Shown piece after piece: positions 1 to 9,637 of a DNA stretch of 64,000 nt. Within the stretch, counting starts at the first letter, position 1, and each line of letters begins with the position of its first letter. A model generated the notes under the pieces. It was not told the DNA's origin and ran no database searches. It worked only from the letters and a program-made list of their open reading frames with translations. The position numbers and the translations under genes are program-made. The DNA comes from Bacillota bacterium (GTDB taxonomy: Bacteria; Bacillota; Sulfobacillia; Sulfobacillales; Sulfobacillaceae): NCBI GenBank assembly GCA_021820965.1, contig JAKACZ010000004.1, positions 100,385 to 164,384 on the forward strand. The letters run 5' to 3'.

Positions 1-203
1 ATGGCTTGATTAAGATTGGCAGAGCAAAACAGCCATCCCATCCGCTTGCCGGCTCAATTTTGTTCACGGGGGCGGATGGGTTGTGCCGTCGACGCAGAAT
101 TGGGTGTTCCCCCAACCCTCGCCCGATTGACTATGTTGATGTCTTGCCTCGGTCAATATCCGATAATTTAATCCCGAGGGTATAGGGGTCGACCCAACAG
201 ACG

Positions 204-242
204 AAAAACGGGACGCCGGTTTTACGAGGGCATCCCGTTTTC
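204..242 (-). terminator. Rho-independent terminator
   Basis: Inverted repeat read on the minus strand: AAAACGGGA pairs with TCCCGTTTT with a short GC extension, and a T-run follows the 3' arm. It lies 15 bases after the stop of the small minus-strand ORF at 257-457, so it most likely ends that transcript. Confidence 0.6.
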
Positions 243-256
243 GAAGCAGCGGGCCA

Positions 257-457
257 TTATCCAGAGTGACTCACGGACCGAATCAACGCCTGGACCAGAT
301 CATCCAGCGCCCATTTTAGAACCGCCCAATGGAACTCCTCCGCACTCACGCGGGCCAGATGAATTAACGCTTGATTGGCTCGATTCAGCAGGCGCGCCCG
401 AGTACCTCCAAGATCACCACGATGACTAAGAGCGCGGCGATGGTGCCCAGCCAACAT
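257..457 (-). CDS. Small hypothetical protein (66 aa)
   Basis: The family is not recognised. The C-terminal two thirds (residues about 22-62) look like a continuous amphipathic helical segment, for example LLNRANQALIHLARVS. The main support is context: a strong terminator follows the stop within 15 bases, and no better ORF explains that terminator. No clear ribosome binding site precedes the ATG at 457, so the start is uncertain and the N-terminal 20 residues, which are rich in His, Arg and Gly, may not be translated. It could be the tail of a decayed gene. Confidence 0.35.
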   Translation of the reverse strand: MLAGHHRRALSHRGDLGGTRARLLNRANQALIHLARVSAEEFHWAVLKWALDDLVQALIRSVSHSG

Positions 458-693
458 GCCAGTCGATGGACCGCGAATCTTGCGGCAAAGGGTGGTTGTC
501 GCGAGTTTCCGATCTCTCTAACTGGCATACAGGCCTAGAGACATCGTCGCGCCCTCCCTTCATCGAGTGATGATAGAAGATTCGTACGGTGTGCGGCTTT
601 TTTCACCAACACCGAACCAGAAAAATGCAGGCCGCCGTGCCCGGGCATAGAGGAGAGAGCGCGCAATGGCAGATACCTATGGCACAAGGCGAA

Positions 694-3246
694 TTATCCA
701 GTGAACAGCTCAGACATTCGCCCTATCAGACGGTCAGCCATGGACTGGTTTATACCCTGGAACTCGATCGTCTGGGCTATGGCCCGGGCAATCTCCGGCA
801 CCGGGTGTTCGTTCACCCACGCTATAGCGCGAGACGCGAGGTCCCGATCAGAGAAATAGGCCAGGGGCCTAACAATCTGCTCCATCATAAAGGGGGAGCA
901 CTTCTTTAGCAGGTCATCCCAGTTATTTTCCACCAACACCCAGGCGGACGGTGCGGCATCCCGATTCATCAAGCTTGACCCAATGGCGTATGGTCGGTCT
1001 TGAGTCTTGACCTTTGGCGACAGATAGAAGTCCATGGTCCGCTTAATCAAGTCCGGATGCTTAAACCGGCTGAGAGCATACAGGTAACGTGACTCATCCT
1101 GGGGTATTTTCGGGTCTTGATACTGCTGATGAATAAGGTTCCATTCAGTCTCCCCACCCGACTCAGCCACCACGCGCACCACGTCACTCAGGAGGTCCGC
1201 AGACAGCTCCGACTCGCCGTTGATGTGGGCGATTAAGAGCTGGTGGGCACGAATCTGCACTTCGGCGTCTTGTCCAACAGTTCCCAAGATACGAACCAGC
1301 ACGGCACGGGTTCGGCTGATCCGTACGTCCTCGTCTTCCCCTGCCGTCCACCCAAGCCGCTCGAATACAGGCCGGGCAATTTCATTCACCAGGCGGGCGA
1401 GAGCTTTTTCATCCTGCGCATTTCCCATCCGTTTTAAGACGGCCAAGCTGGTCCCCACCGATCCCCATACGTCGGGGTCGCGTTCATCGCCGAGCTGACG
1501 CCACAGCGCCACCGCCTGGGTAAGCGAGACTTCGCCAGCGACAACGGACGCCCATACGTCGTCAACAATGGCCAAACGCTCAAGCGGGCTTAATCGCGAA
1601 AGATACCGCATGAGACGATCCCACAATGCGGCGTCATAAGCTACGCGAAAAAATCCCCAGCCGCCCTGATTGACGACCACACAAACTGCGTCGTCAGGTA
1701 ACTCGACGGAAACTGGTCGGCTCTCAATAAGGGTCGGACGGCTTTCGGTTTCTCCGTTGGCTGTGCGAATACCCATCACGACCGGTACCTTCCAGCGCCC
1801 GTGGCCCTCACCGCGATAGCGAAACTGTTTTTGGCTCAAGCTGAAGGTTCGGCCGTCCGCGCCCATCTCGGCGCGAATCAAGGGAAACCCTCCTTGAAAT
1901 ACCCATGAGTCCATTACCGACCGCACCGGCTGCCCCGATGCCGCTTCCAAGGCGTCCCAGAGATCGCTGGTGTCGGTGTTGGCATAGCGATGCTTTTGCA
2001 AATATCGCTGGATTCCCTGCCGAAATACTTCCGGACTGAGGTACTGCTCCATCATGCGCAAAATCGAGCCGCCTTTTTGATAGGTCAAAACATCAAACAT
2101 GCTCGAGACTTCAGCCGGAGAACGCACCGGAAATTCAACTGCCCGGGTGGTTTCCAAGGCGTCTACAGTGAGCGCAAAGTCGCGGCCGCGTCCAAATTGC
2201 GTCCAGATGTCCCACGCAGGGTGCAGGGCATCCGTCGCCACATTGGACATAAACGTGGCGAACGCTTCGTTCAGCCAAAGGCCGTTCCACCACCGCATTG
2301 TCACCATGTCCCCAAACCACATATGAGCCGTCTCATGGGCAATAGTATTAGTCACATTTAGTTGCTCTGCCGGAGACGCCTTGGTGGGATGAGCCAAGAG
2401 CAATTCCTCACGGTAGGTAATGCATCCTAGGTTTTCCATAGCTCCGGCGGCAAAGTCGGGGATTCCAACATGGTCCAATTTGTCTCCGGGATAAGAAATG
2501 CCGAAATAATCCTCAAAATACGAAAGGATCCGTGCCGCTTCTTCAAGGGGCCACTGGGTCAAATCGGAAAAACCGTGGCGTGCCGCAATCCGGATCGGCA
2601 CCTCACCGACCTGCTTGGCTTCGCTGAGTTCGAGTGGGCCCACCACTAAAGCAACCAGGTAGGTCGACATGGGAATGGTTTCGGCAAACGTGACCCGCTT
2701 CTTTCCATTTTCTAGATCTTCAGTCGATACCTGCCGTGCATTGGAAAGAGCCTGGAGTTCTTCATCGACTACTAGTGCCACTTGAAATACCGCTTTGAGG
2801 TCCGGTTCATCCCAACATGGAAACACACGCCGCGCATCGGTCGGTTCCATCTGGGTCGACGCGATCGCCGACTGGGCGTCATGAGAATCTTTAACCTCCG
2901 TTCGGTACAGGCCACGCAGGTCGACGGACATTGTTCCCGTAAAATGGATGCTTAACAGCGCAGGTCCAGGTTTGATTGCCTCGGGCCAGTTCAGCACCAC
3001 CTGTTCATCCTCAGGGCGATAGGTCACCGAGCCGGCGAGCGGCGCTTCCTGAATCCTTAGCTCAACCTGGTCCAATGTTAAGTTGACGCTATTCAAGATA
3101 AATTCTCGCACTTCGTCCAAAACGTCGACTTCGACTGCAACGGTCCCCGAAAACGTTCCCTCGTCTAAATCGGGTGAAATTTCCAACTGATAACGCCGCG
3201 GAATAACGGTCCGCGGCAAACGGTGTGAACGTTCGTCAGCCACCAT
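694..3246 (-). CDS. pepN: M1 family zinc aminopeptidase
   Basis: Cytosolic metallo-aminopeptidase that removes N-terminal residues from peptides. The substrate-anchoring GAMEN motif is at residues about 265-269. The zinc site HETAH lies near 302-306, with the third ligand Glu in NEAFA about 18 residues on, so the full HEXXH-X18-E signature is present. At 850 aa it has the normal length for the tricorn-interacting-factor / PepN-like subgroup: N-terminal beta domain, catalytic domain, then a helical ERAP1-like C-terminal domain. The ATG at 3246 is preceded by a GGGAGG-like sequence. The gene stands alone on this strand, next to the ABC exporter genes, with no evident functional link. The symbol denotes the family; exact orthology to E. 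coli PepN is not claimed. Confidence 0.93.
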   Translation of the reverse strand: MVADERSHRLPRTVIPRRYQLEISPDLDEGTFSGTVAVEVDVLDEVREFILNSVNLTLDQVELRIQEAPLAGSVTYRPEDEQVVLNWPEAIKPGPALLSIHFTGTMSVDLRGLYRTEVKDSHDAQSAIASTQMEPTDARRVFPCWDEPDLKAVFQVALVVDEELQALSNARQVSTEDLENGKKRVTFAETIPMSTYLVALVVGPLELSEAKQVGEVPIRIAARHGFSDLTQWPLEEAARILSYFEDYFGISYPGDKLDHVGIPDFAAGAMENLGCITYREELLLAHPTKASPAEQLNVTNTIAHETAHMWFGDMVTMRWWNGLWLNEAFATFMSNVATDALHPAWDIWTQFGRGRDFALTVDALETTRAVEFPVRSPAEVSSMFDVLTYQKGGSILRMMEQYLSPEVFRQGIQRYLQKHRYANTDTSDLWDALEAASGQPVRSVMDSWVFQGGFPLIRAEMGADGRTFSLSQKQFRYRGEGHGRWKVPVVMGIRTANGETESRPTLIESRPVSVELPDDAVCVVVNQGGWGFFRVAYDAALWDRLMRYLSRLSPLERLAIVDDVWASVVAGEVSLTQAVALWRQLGDERDPDVWGSVGTSLAVLKRMGNAQDEKALARLVNEIARPVFERLGWTAGEDEDVRISRTRAVLVRILGTVGQDAEVQIRAHQLLIAHINGESELSADLLSDVVRVVAESGGETEWNLIHQQYQDPKIPQDESRYLYALSRFKHPDLIKRTMDFYLSPKVKTQDRPYAIGSSLMNRDAAPSAWVLVENNWDDLLKKCSPFMMEQIVRPLAYFSDRDLASRAIAWVNEHPVPEIARAIAQTIEFQGINQSMADRLIGRMSELFTG

Positions 3247-3350
3247 ATCCCTCCCACCGGCCAGCCGGCGCGCTGCCCAGCAAACTCATTGCATCGTTTA
3301 CCATAGCCTATTTCCTCGGCGAGTGCAAAAAACTCCCCCGAGGTTCTCGT

Positions 3351-4532
3351 TCAGTCGCTTCGCAGCGCCTGGGCCGGCGCCAATCCAGCCGCGCGCAACG
3401 CGGGCACAATCCCGAATAGTACGCCCAGTATCACACTCGCGACCAGTCCCAAGGCCGGAATCTCGGGCTTTAGCACCATCACAATATGAAGGTCGCGAGC
3501 CAACAGCCAACTTGCGAAAATTCCCAGTGTCGCACCGAAAAGCCCGCCCAACAAAGCGATGGACACGGCTTCCATCAAAAATTGCCACAAAATGTCTATA
3601 CGGCGGGCACCCAGACTTTTCCGCACGCCAATTTCGCGGATGCGTTCGGAAACGGAGATGAAAAGTACATTGAGCATACCAATTCCGCCCACTAAAATGG
3701 AAATGGCCGCGACCCCCGCCAACACCTGAGTCAAGAGCCGAGTAATTTTATGAGTTACACCTAAAATGGCCGATTGGGTCATCACCGTATACCGATTAGC
3801 GCTGCCCAGCATGTGGCTCAATTGCCGATCCAACACACGGATATCCGCTCTGCTTACCGACGCGCCCCGTGCACGCAAATATACGGAGTCAACCGCATGA
3901 ATATGAGACTGCTGCTGGTAGGTGGCAATCGGCACAATAGCGATGGCGTCTTGGTTGATGTTAAGGAACGCTCCCTTGGGGGCCAAAATCCCCAAGACTT
4001 CATACGCCTGCCCATTTAAGGTGACACTCTTTCCAACCGGGTTCTTCCCACCAAACAACTCGCGGCTAGTCTGCGCTCCGAGCAGCGTCACCCGACGGTG
4101 CCAGACCAGGTCTCTCGGCGTGAGGGCATGACCCCGGGCGATACGGTATCGCAATATGGTGGTCAATTTCGGCGATGCACCATATACCGTAACCCCTGCC
4201 TGTGCTCTGCCCCATCGGATCGATGTCGTTTCATAGTCAACCGGGGAGGCCAGCGAAAATCCAGGGAGCTGCCCCAACTCTTCCGCTTGCTGCAACGAGA
4301 GGTCATGGATCCCGTTCGAGGCTCGCATTAGCGGGTTCATGGTCACAATGACCAAATTGGTTCCCAAATTTTCGACGCGCCCGGTGACGCTGTGGGAAGC
4401 CGACTGCATTAACGTGGTCAATGTAATGACGGCAGCGACTCCGATAAGAATGCCTAGCAAGCTCAACGTGGTTCTCAGTTTATATACGACTAATGGTCGG
4501 ACCGACTGACGCAGTATATCATCAATTCGCAA
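3351..4532 (-). CDS. ABC transporter permease, MacB/FtsX type
   Basis: Membrane subunit of a MacB-like exporter. There is one transmembrane helix near the N-terminus (TLSLLGILIGVAAVITL), a long extracytoplasmic MacB_PCD-like region, and three C-terminal helices typical of FtsX permeases with the conserved SVSERIREIGVRKSLGA loop. I place the start at TTG 4532 because it overlaps the end of the ATPase gene by 11 bases and begins the conserved MRIDDILRQSV sequence. The upstream frame to 4658 only shadows the ATPase gene. The product is about 393 aa, the usual size. It forms a two-gene operon with 4522-5238. The exported substrate is unknown. Confidence 0.9.
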   Translation of the reverse strand: MRIDDILRQSVRPLVVYKLRTTLSLLGILIGVAAVITLTTLMQSASHSVTGRVENLGTNLVIVTMNPLMRASNGIHDLSLQQAEELGQLPGFSLASPVDYETTSIRWGRAQAGVTVYGASPKLTTILRYRIARGHALTPRDLVWHRRVTLLGAQTSRELFGGKNPVGKSVTLNGQAYEVLGILAPKGAFLNINQDAIAIVPIATYQQQSHIHAVDSVYLRARGASVSRADIRVLDRQLSHMLGSANRYTVMTQSAILGVTHKITRLLTQVLAGVAAISILVGGIGMLNVLFISVSERIREIGVRKSLGARRIDILWQFLMEAVSIALLGGLFGATLGIFASWLLARDLHIVMVLKPEIPALGLVASVILGVLFGIVPALRAAGLAPAQALRSD

Positions 4533-5238
4533 AACTTTCGGCCTCCCCGCATTGCAAAGTCCCCTCCCGCAAGGCCACAATGCGGTCGGCCGCCTTGGCA
4601 AACCGGCTATCGTGGGTAATGAGAACGACAGTTTGTCCGCGGTGGCACAGTTCCTCAAGAATCTTCATAATTTCAGCGGCACTGGGGTCATCCAGATTAC
4701 CGGTAGGTTCATCCGCCAGCAACACTTTCGGATTTCCGATGAGCGCCCGGGCCATTGCCACCCGCTGCTGCTGACCTCCGGATAGTTCACCCGGCCGATG
4801 GGCCATCCGGTCAGACAACCCTAAACGCTCCAACCACTGTTCAGCAGCACGACGGCGCTTTTGCGGCGCGATCTGTCGATACACCAACGGCAGTTCGACA
4901 TTTTCACGGGCCGACAATGTGGGAATGAGATTAAACGACTGATGAACAAATCCGATGGATCGATTGCGGATGTGGGCCAGCCGACGGTCTGACCACCGGG
5001 TTACTTCCTGCCCGTCAAGCCAGTATTGGCCCGAAGTTGGACGGTCCAACAGGCCCATAATGTTCATTAGTGTAGTTTTTCCCGATCCCGAGGGGCCAAC
5101 CACCGCGAGAAATTCGCCGCGGTCAACGACGAGGTTCACCGATCGCAAGGCCAGGCTCTTTATCCGTTCTGTATACTCTTTACTGATATCGCGTAAAACC
5201 AGCACGCGGTCCGCCTCCCTATTAAGAGGAAATGACAC
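4522..5238 (-). CDS. ABC transporter ATP-binding protein, LolD/MacB type
   Basis: Nucleotide-binding subunit that powers the adjacent permease. Walker A is GPSGSGKTT (about residues 48-56), the signature is LSGGQQQR (about 152-159), and Walker B is VLLADEPTG followed by the D-loop. At 238 aa it is a stand-alone ABC domain of the MacB/LolD subfamily. Its stop codon lies inside the start region of the permease gene, which implies translational coupling. The substrate cannot be read from the sequence; homologues export peptides, lipoproteins or antibiotics. Confidence 0.93.
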   Translation of the reverse strand: MSFPLNREADRVLVLRDISKEYTERIKSLALRSVNLVVDRGEFLAVVGPSGSGKTTLMNIMGLLDRPTSGQYWLDGQEVTRWSDRRLAHIRNRSIGFVHQSFNLIPTLSARENVELPLVYRQIAPQKRRRAAEQWLERLGLSDRMAHRPGELSGGQQQRVAMARALIGNPKVLLADEPTGNLDDPSAAEIMKILEELCHRGQTVVLITHDSRFAKAADRIVALREGTLQCGEAESFAN

Positions 5239-5603
5239 ACGGTCTGGATTATAAGACCATGCTCACGCATTTCTTTTATGATTCGACAAGTTCGAGGTGA
5301 GTCTCAAGTGATTTCTTATGGATCGCTTGGCACGATTAGGAAGGACAGCGAAACCTCAAAAAGATTTCCCGCGTTATACATTCGAAGGATGTCAGGAGCG
5401 AGTTCTCCGCCGTGGTCATCACCGCGCCATGCGAGATGCACCATTACCCCTTCCCTCGTGTGGCGGCTGAACAACCAGGCGCTCAAATCTCTCGCTCCTG
5501 CCCTTTGCCACCGCAGGGGTTTTACGTAGTTGCCCGGCTATGAAACAGATCACCCGCCGCAACCGTTATGCTCACCGCAAGAAATAATGGAGGAGGTAGT
5601 ACG
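5239..5603. other. Intergenic region upstream of the SIMPL gene
   Basis: This divergent gap separates the ABC operon (minus) from the SIMPL gene (plus). It contains only a low-quality 83-codon frame with no ribosome binding site and no recognisable domain. A GGAGGAGG ribosome binding site sits at the right edge, just before the ATG at 5604. Confidence 0.5.
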
Positions 5604-6317
5604 ATGAAGTCCTCTGTTTATGCGGGACTGGGCATTCTCGTCGCCGGATTGGGCGCCACCGCGCTTATTATGGGTGCCGGCTCACCGTCGGCAGCAACCC
5701 AGACCAACATTGGGTCAACCACGCTGGTGACCGTATACGGAACTAGCGCCACCCTAGTGACCCCGACCACGGTTGAAGTGATGCTAGGCGTCAATACCCA
5801 AGCAAGTTCTGCCGCATCGGCGCTGAACAGCAACAACATAGCCATGACGCGGATTATTGACGCCATCGAAAAGCTGGGCATCCCCGAGACAGCTATTCAG
5901 ACCACAGGCCTTAATATCAATCCCCAATATGGCCAAGGAAATCCGCCCACCGTCGTCGGATATCAAGTAAGCGACAATGTGACGGTTAATACCAGCGTCG
6001 CCCTGGCCGGGAAAGTGATTGACCGAGGAGTCGCCCAAGGAGCCAATCAAGTGAACGGCATCAACTTCACGACTCCCGGCATGTCGGCGTATAACAGAGC
6101 GTATAGTGACGCATTGAAAAATGCACGTAGTCAAGCCGCGACGATGGCATCAGCCATGGGTGAGAAAATCAGAGGCATCAAATCGGTCACCGTTCAGAGC
6201 AATGCCGGCTCAAGTCCCATCCCTTTCGCAGCGTCAGCTTCCGGTAGAACCACGGTGTTTCCCGGACAGCAGCAAGAATCGGTAACGCTGAAGGTGGTAT
6301 ATCGGCTAGGGCCGTAG
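5604..6317 (+). CDS. SIMPL-domain (DUF541) secreted protein
   Basis: Exported or membrane-anchored protein of the SIMPL/DUF541 family (237 aa). The N-terminus has a signal peptide or anchor (SVYAGLGILVAGLGATALIMG), followed by a domain that opens with the typical TTLVTVYGTSATLVTPTTVE strand. Later come the IQTTGLNINPQY segment and the ATMASAMG helix that are characteristic of the family. I chose the ATG at 5604 because an excellent GGAGG sits 8 bases upstream and it begins the signal peptide; the longer frame starting at 5568 lacks this. The family is linked to the cell envelope but its biochemical role is unknown. The gene appears monocistronic. Confidence 0.85.
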   Translation: MKSSVYAGLGILVAGLGATALIMGAGSPSAATQTNIGSTTLVTVYGTSATLVTPTTVEVMLGVNTQASSAASALNSNNIAMTRIIDAIEKLGIPETAIQTTGLNINPQYGQGNPPTVVGYQVSDNVTVNTSVALAGKVIDRGVAQGANQVNGINFTTPGMSAYNRAYSDALKNARSQAATMASAMGEKIRGIKSVTVQSNAGSSPIPFAASASGRTTVFPGQQQESVTLKVVYRLGP

Positions 6318-6326
6318 ATTAAACCC

Positions 6327-6351
6327 GGGCATCTGGTTCTGCCTGATGCCC
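6327..6351 (+). terminator. Possible terminator after the SIMPL gene
   Basis: A perfect 7-bp inverted repeat, GGGCATC and GATGCCC, separated by 11 bases and starting 10 bases after the stop codon. Only a weak AATTT follows, so termination is plausible but not certain. Confidence 0.4.
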
Positions 6352-6908
6352 TCCGAATTTAATCTGTGATTCAAGAGAAAACGCGCGCACAATCAATCGC
6401 CCATTTCCCAGATCGCGTGGTTAATGAAATATGTGATCCGCCTACATTGTGCAGTAACAACCTACTGTCTTCGCCGTTTAAGGGTGGGCCTACCAAACAT
6501 GGCCCGCTTTCGGACTCACCGCAAGCTTTATCGAGAAAATTCGGCGAACTTAGTATTCAGGCCGGAAGTGCTAAGGACTGCCTGTCATCACCAAAGCCAG
6601 ATTTTGCCGCCACAGGCCGATAGCCCCCGAGGGCAGCGGTCAAGCACACAATCCAGCCACCCAGATTTCGTGGCGTCAACTGAGATGGTCGGCATCCCCG
6701 CTGTTTTTCGGTGTGGATCGCTGCGCAATGAACCGAAACCGGGTATCCCGGCCGGGATGCTGGCCGCGTTCCAGGCGCTTACGGTTTGGCCGCGCTGCTT
6801 CAGCAGCGCCATCGCGGTGGTGGGTACGATCTGATTTCCACTCTTAGCCCTCTCCACCGGAACGGAAACCATTCTTGTCACCCACAGAACGAACTTTCGG
6901 ACTCTGGG
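6352..6908. other. Non-coding or decayed stretch
   Basis: No convincing gene. Overlapping frames occur on both strands (a 136-codon plus frame at 6424 and a 97-codon minus frame ending at 6588), but none shows a ribosome binding site, known motif or consistent composition. It may be decayed DNA. Confidence 0.4.
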
Positions 6909-7247
6909 CTAGTCAGCGGCGACGCGCTCCAGCCACCGTGGGAGCTTTTCGCGAAGTTTGGAGTTGGGCCATACATCTTTAACGCCTAGCTGTCTTAGCT
7001 CCATGAACAACTGCCCTTCAACGTGCGGACCAAACGCAGCAACGGCAGTACTCGAAGGAATCGCACCTACCAATTCCCGGGTTACTAGCCGCATGTCCAT
7101 CAGGACCGCATCCAGAGCCCCCGGGCTCAAGCGGGCCATGGCTTCTTCGGGCGACGCCACCGGAATGACGGTGTGCCCAAGCGCCCCTGCTGCCTCTACG
7201 ACCGGCATAGTGAACATCACGTTATCTTCCAACAGCAAAACCGTCAT
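6909..7247 (-). CDS. Single-domain receiver-like protein
   Basis: A 112-aa CheY-like domain. The N-terminal strand MTVLLLEDN carries the acidic pair, and VLMDMRL (about residues 47-53) provides the presumed phospho-acceptor Asp. The C-terminal Lys region (VWPNSKLRE) is present but atypical. No output domain is attached. The ATG at 7247 overlaps the stop of the endonuclease III gene as ATGA, so the two are translationally coupled. The longer upstream frame to 7394 only shadows nth. No partner kinase is visible nearby. It could be a degenerate pseudo-receiver rather than an active one. Confidence 0.7.
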   Translation of the reverse strand: MTVLLLEDNVMFTMPVVEAAGALGHTVIPVASPEEAMARLSPGALDAVLMDMRLVTRELVGAIPSSTAVAAFGPHVEGQLFMELRQLGVKDVWPNSKLREKLPRWLERVAAD

Positions 7248-7903
7248 AGCCGCACCGCTTTCGCCTTGGGCAAGGCCGGCTCGACACCTATCCGCGGGCA
7301 GTCGTCGGCCAAGACGCATTCTGCACAATGTGGATTCCGGGCGACGCACACCTGCCGCCCATGCAAAATCATCCAGTGGTGCGCACGGGACCACTGATGT
7401 TTGGGGATGATTTGCATCAACTGCTGTTCCGTGCCATCAGCATCCTTGGCCGTAGCCCACCCTAGACGGTGCGCCACTCGGAAGACGTGCGTGTCCACCG
7501 CAATGGCGTCCTGCCCAAACGCATTCGACACCACGACATTGGCCGTTTTTCGACCGACCCCCGGCAGGCTCATCAACAGATCGCGGTTAGACGGCACCGA
7601 TCCTCCAAACTGTTGAGTGAGAATTTGCGCCGTGCGGCAAATGTTACGTGCCTTGGTATGAAACAAGCCGCAATCGCGAATCAGCTGTTCCACCTGTTCG
7701 ACCGGTGCCTCCGCCAATGCCGGAGCGTCGGGGTACTGCGCGAACAAACGGGGCGTAATCATATTGACTCGCCGATCCGTACATTGAGCCGACAGCATCG
7801 TGGCCACCAGCAATTGAAACGGCGTACCAAAATGAAGTTCGGTCGACGCGTCGGGATATAGCGCGGCCAGCCGTGACAGTATGCGCAGAACTTTTGCGTT
7901 CAC
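7244..7903 (-). CDS. nth: Endonuclease III (DNA glycosylase/AP lyase)
   Basis: Base-excision repair enzyme that removes oxidised pyrimidines and nicks abasic sites. The helix-hairpin-helix LPGVGRKTANVV (about residues 114-125) contains the catalytic Lys, and VDTHVFRVAHRLG contains the catalytic Asp. The C-terminal four-cysteine cluster loop (CVARNPHCAECVLADDC) matches the C-X6-C-X2-C-X5-C iron-sulfur motif. At 219 aa it has the usual length. It overlaps bcp upstream and the receiver gene downstream by 4 bases each, so the three form one compact operon. Confidence 0.97.
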   Translation of the reverse strand: MNAKVLRILSRLAALYPDASTELHFGTPFQLLVATMLSAQCTDRRVNMITPRLFAQYPDAPALAEAPVEQVEQLIRDCGLFHTKARNICRTAQILTQQFGGSVPSNRDLLMSLPGVGRKTANVVVSNAFGQDAIAVDTHVFRVAHRLGWATAKDADGTEQQLMQIIPKHQWSRAHHWMILHGRQVCVARNPHCAECVLADDCPRIGVEPALPKAKAVRL

Positions 7904-8370
7904 AGTCGTACCTGCTGTATCTGGGCTCGGACATCATCTACGTGGCCGGGCACCCGGACCTTGCGGTACACCTTGCGTACAATCCCATCAGGATCAATTA
8001 CAAAGGTACTGCGCTCAATGCCCCAGGTTACCTTGCCATACATGTTCTTTTGCTTGTATACCCCGTACTTCTTAGCCACTTCGGCATCCTCATCCGACAG
8101 CAGGGGAAACGGTAGTTGGTGCTTAGCCCGAAACTTTTGGTGACTGGCTAAGGAATCGGTACTCACGCCCAGGACGACCACGCCCTCCTGGTTCAGCTCT
8201 TTGTACGCATCGCGGAAGTCACAGGCTTCCGTTGTGCAGCCCGGCGTGTTGTCTCGCGGGTAGAAGTAAAGTACCACCACGCGTCCGCGCAAATCCTTCA
8301 AATGAACCGCGCCATCAGTCCCGGGCAGAGTAAAGTCGGGAGCTTCCGCCCCTATCATTGCGTCCTCCAT
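7900..8370 (-). CDS. bcp: Thioredoxin-dependent peroxiredoxin (Bcp/PrxQ)
   Basis: Cytosolic thiol peroxidase that reduces hydrogen peroxide and organic hydroperoxides with thioredoxin. The peroxidatic Cys is in TPGCTTEACDF (about residue 43), and the resolving Cys lies five residues later, the atypical 2-Cys PrxQ arrangement. The ATG at 8370 is chosen because GAGGAGG lies just upstream; the 18 codons before it are not conserved in character. At 156 aa the length is normal. It overlaps nth by 4 bases, pairing peroxide removal with oxidative DNA repair. Confidence 0.95.
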   Translation of the reverse strand: MEDAMIGAEAPDFTLPGTDGAVHLKDLRGRVVVLYFYPRDNTPGCTTEACDFRDAYKELNQEGVVVLGVSTDSLASHQKFRAKHQLPFPLLSDEDAEVAKKYGVYKQKNMYGKVTWGIERSTFVIDPDGIVRKVYRKVRVPGHVDDVRAQIQQVRL

Positions 8371-8446
8371 GTTGGCTACCTCCTCTTTTCCGGCGAACTG
8401 TCCCATCCCACAGCACCATACCACGAGCCCCTAAGACGAGCAATGC

Positions 8447-9520
8447 TTAAACGGGTTTGACGTAAATATCACGGGGAATCTGGGACAGAATTTCCGCGCC
8501 CCGGGCTCGGTTGATGACAACCTCCTCAAGCCGCACGCCAAATTCCCCGGGGAGATAGATACCGGGCTCGATGGAGAAGGCTGCATTCTCGGGGAGCTTT
8601 AACGTGTTGCCATCGGCGACGGATGGCGGCTCGTGCACGGAAAGGCCAATGCCGTGGCCAACCCGGTGGACGAAGTACGGGCCATAGCCCCCCTGGGTGA
8701 TAACCTCGCGTGCCGCGTGGTCAACGTTTTCCGCTGCCACACCGGGTTTAGCTACCGCTTTGGCGGCTCGTACGGCGCGCTCGACCAACCCGTGAATTTC
8801 GATGAATTTCGGGGTGGGCTCGCCCAAATACGCCACCCGCGTCATGTCTGACGCATAACCGTGATAGTAGCAACCGATATCCAATAATACCGGTCCCTCG
8901 CGCAATACCGTATCACTCGGGCTGTGATGCGGTAGAGCGCTATGCTCCCCGTAGGCGACAATGATGAATGCCTCTTTGTCAGTGCCATTGGCGATAAACG
9001 CGCGACGAATAACGTCGGCCAGCTCCAACTCGGTCATACCCGGACGCATGGCTTCATACCCTGCCCTCATGGCATTGTCATTGATGCGCTGACACTCCGC
9101 CAACAGGCGGCATTCCTCCTCATCCTTACGCATGCGCAGGGGCGCCATGACCTCGGACGAAAGCCCCGGCGTGGTGTGGATGATCGTGGCCAGGATACGG
9201 CTATGGTCAAACCGGGAGTCGTCCGATAGCAGCCAGGTTTTTGAGCCCTGCGCCTCCACCGCGGCTTGAAGAACCCCGAAAGGACCCGCATCATCCGTAA
9301 ACCGGTCAATGGGCAGTGCATCTCCCAAGTGGGCCACCGCCTCTTCGGCATTTACCGATGCAATCACAAGCCGCGCCTCGTGTGGCCCAATGAGAAGAAA
9401 TGTAAGCCGCTCATCAGCCAGTGGAGACCAGCCGACCGCGTACCGAAAATCGTCTCCGGGGGCCAGAGCCAAGGCGAGGCCGTTACGAGCAAGTTGATCC
9501 TGAATAGCGTTTAAGCGCAT
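8447..9520 (-). CDS. M24 family Xaa-Pro peptidase
   Basis: Creatinase-fold metallopeptidase that cleaves Xaa-Pro bonds. The C-terminal pita-bread domain carries the metal ligands: Asp in LLDIGCYYHGYASDMT, His in HRVGHGIGLSVHEPP, and two Glu in FSIEPGIYLPG and VRLEEVV. At 357 aa it matches PepQ/YpdF-type enzymes, with a short N-terminal creatinase domain. The start ATG at 9520 has a GGAGG 7 bases upstream. It appears to be a separate transcription unit from bcp, which begins 77 bases downstream. Confidence 0.93.
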   Translation of the reverse strand: MRLNAIQDQLARNGLALALAPGDDFRYAVGWSPLADERLTFLLIGPHEARLVIASVNAEEAVAHLGDALPIDRFTDDAGPFGVLQAAVEAQGSKTWLLSDDSRFDHSRILATIIHTTPGLSSEVMAPLRMRKDEEECRLLAECQRINDNAMRAGYEAMRPGMTELELADVIRRAFIANGTDKEAFIIVAYGEHSALPHHSPSDTVLREGPVLLDIGCYYHGYASDMTRVAYLGEPTPKFIEIHGLVERAVRAAKAVAKPGVAAENVDHAAREVITQGGYGPYFVHRVGHGIGLSVHEPPSVADGNTLKLPENAAFSIEPGIYLPGEFGVRLEEVVINRARGAEILSQIPRDIYVKPV

Positions 9521-9637
9521 AAGTATCCTCCATCAATAATTTTCTCCGGTCTGAAACCTCCGGCAAGTATGTGGCGTTATCTCCATAGAGTGTTCAGACC
9601 GTGTTTGTTCACCGATTTTCTTCCGGAGGCGATAAAT

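Noticed and set aside
5278..5529. An 83-codon plus-strand ORF
   Set aside because: No ribosome binding site, irregular composition, and it lies in a divergent promoter gap.
6424..6881. Overlapping 136- and 97-codon ORFs on opposite strands
   Set aside because: Neither has a ribosome binding site or recognisable motif; overlapping frames in GC-rich DNA are common by chance.
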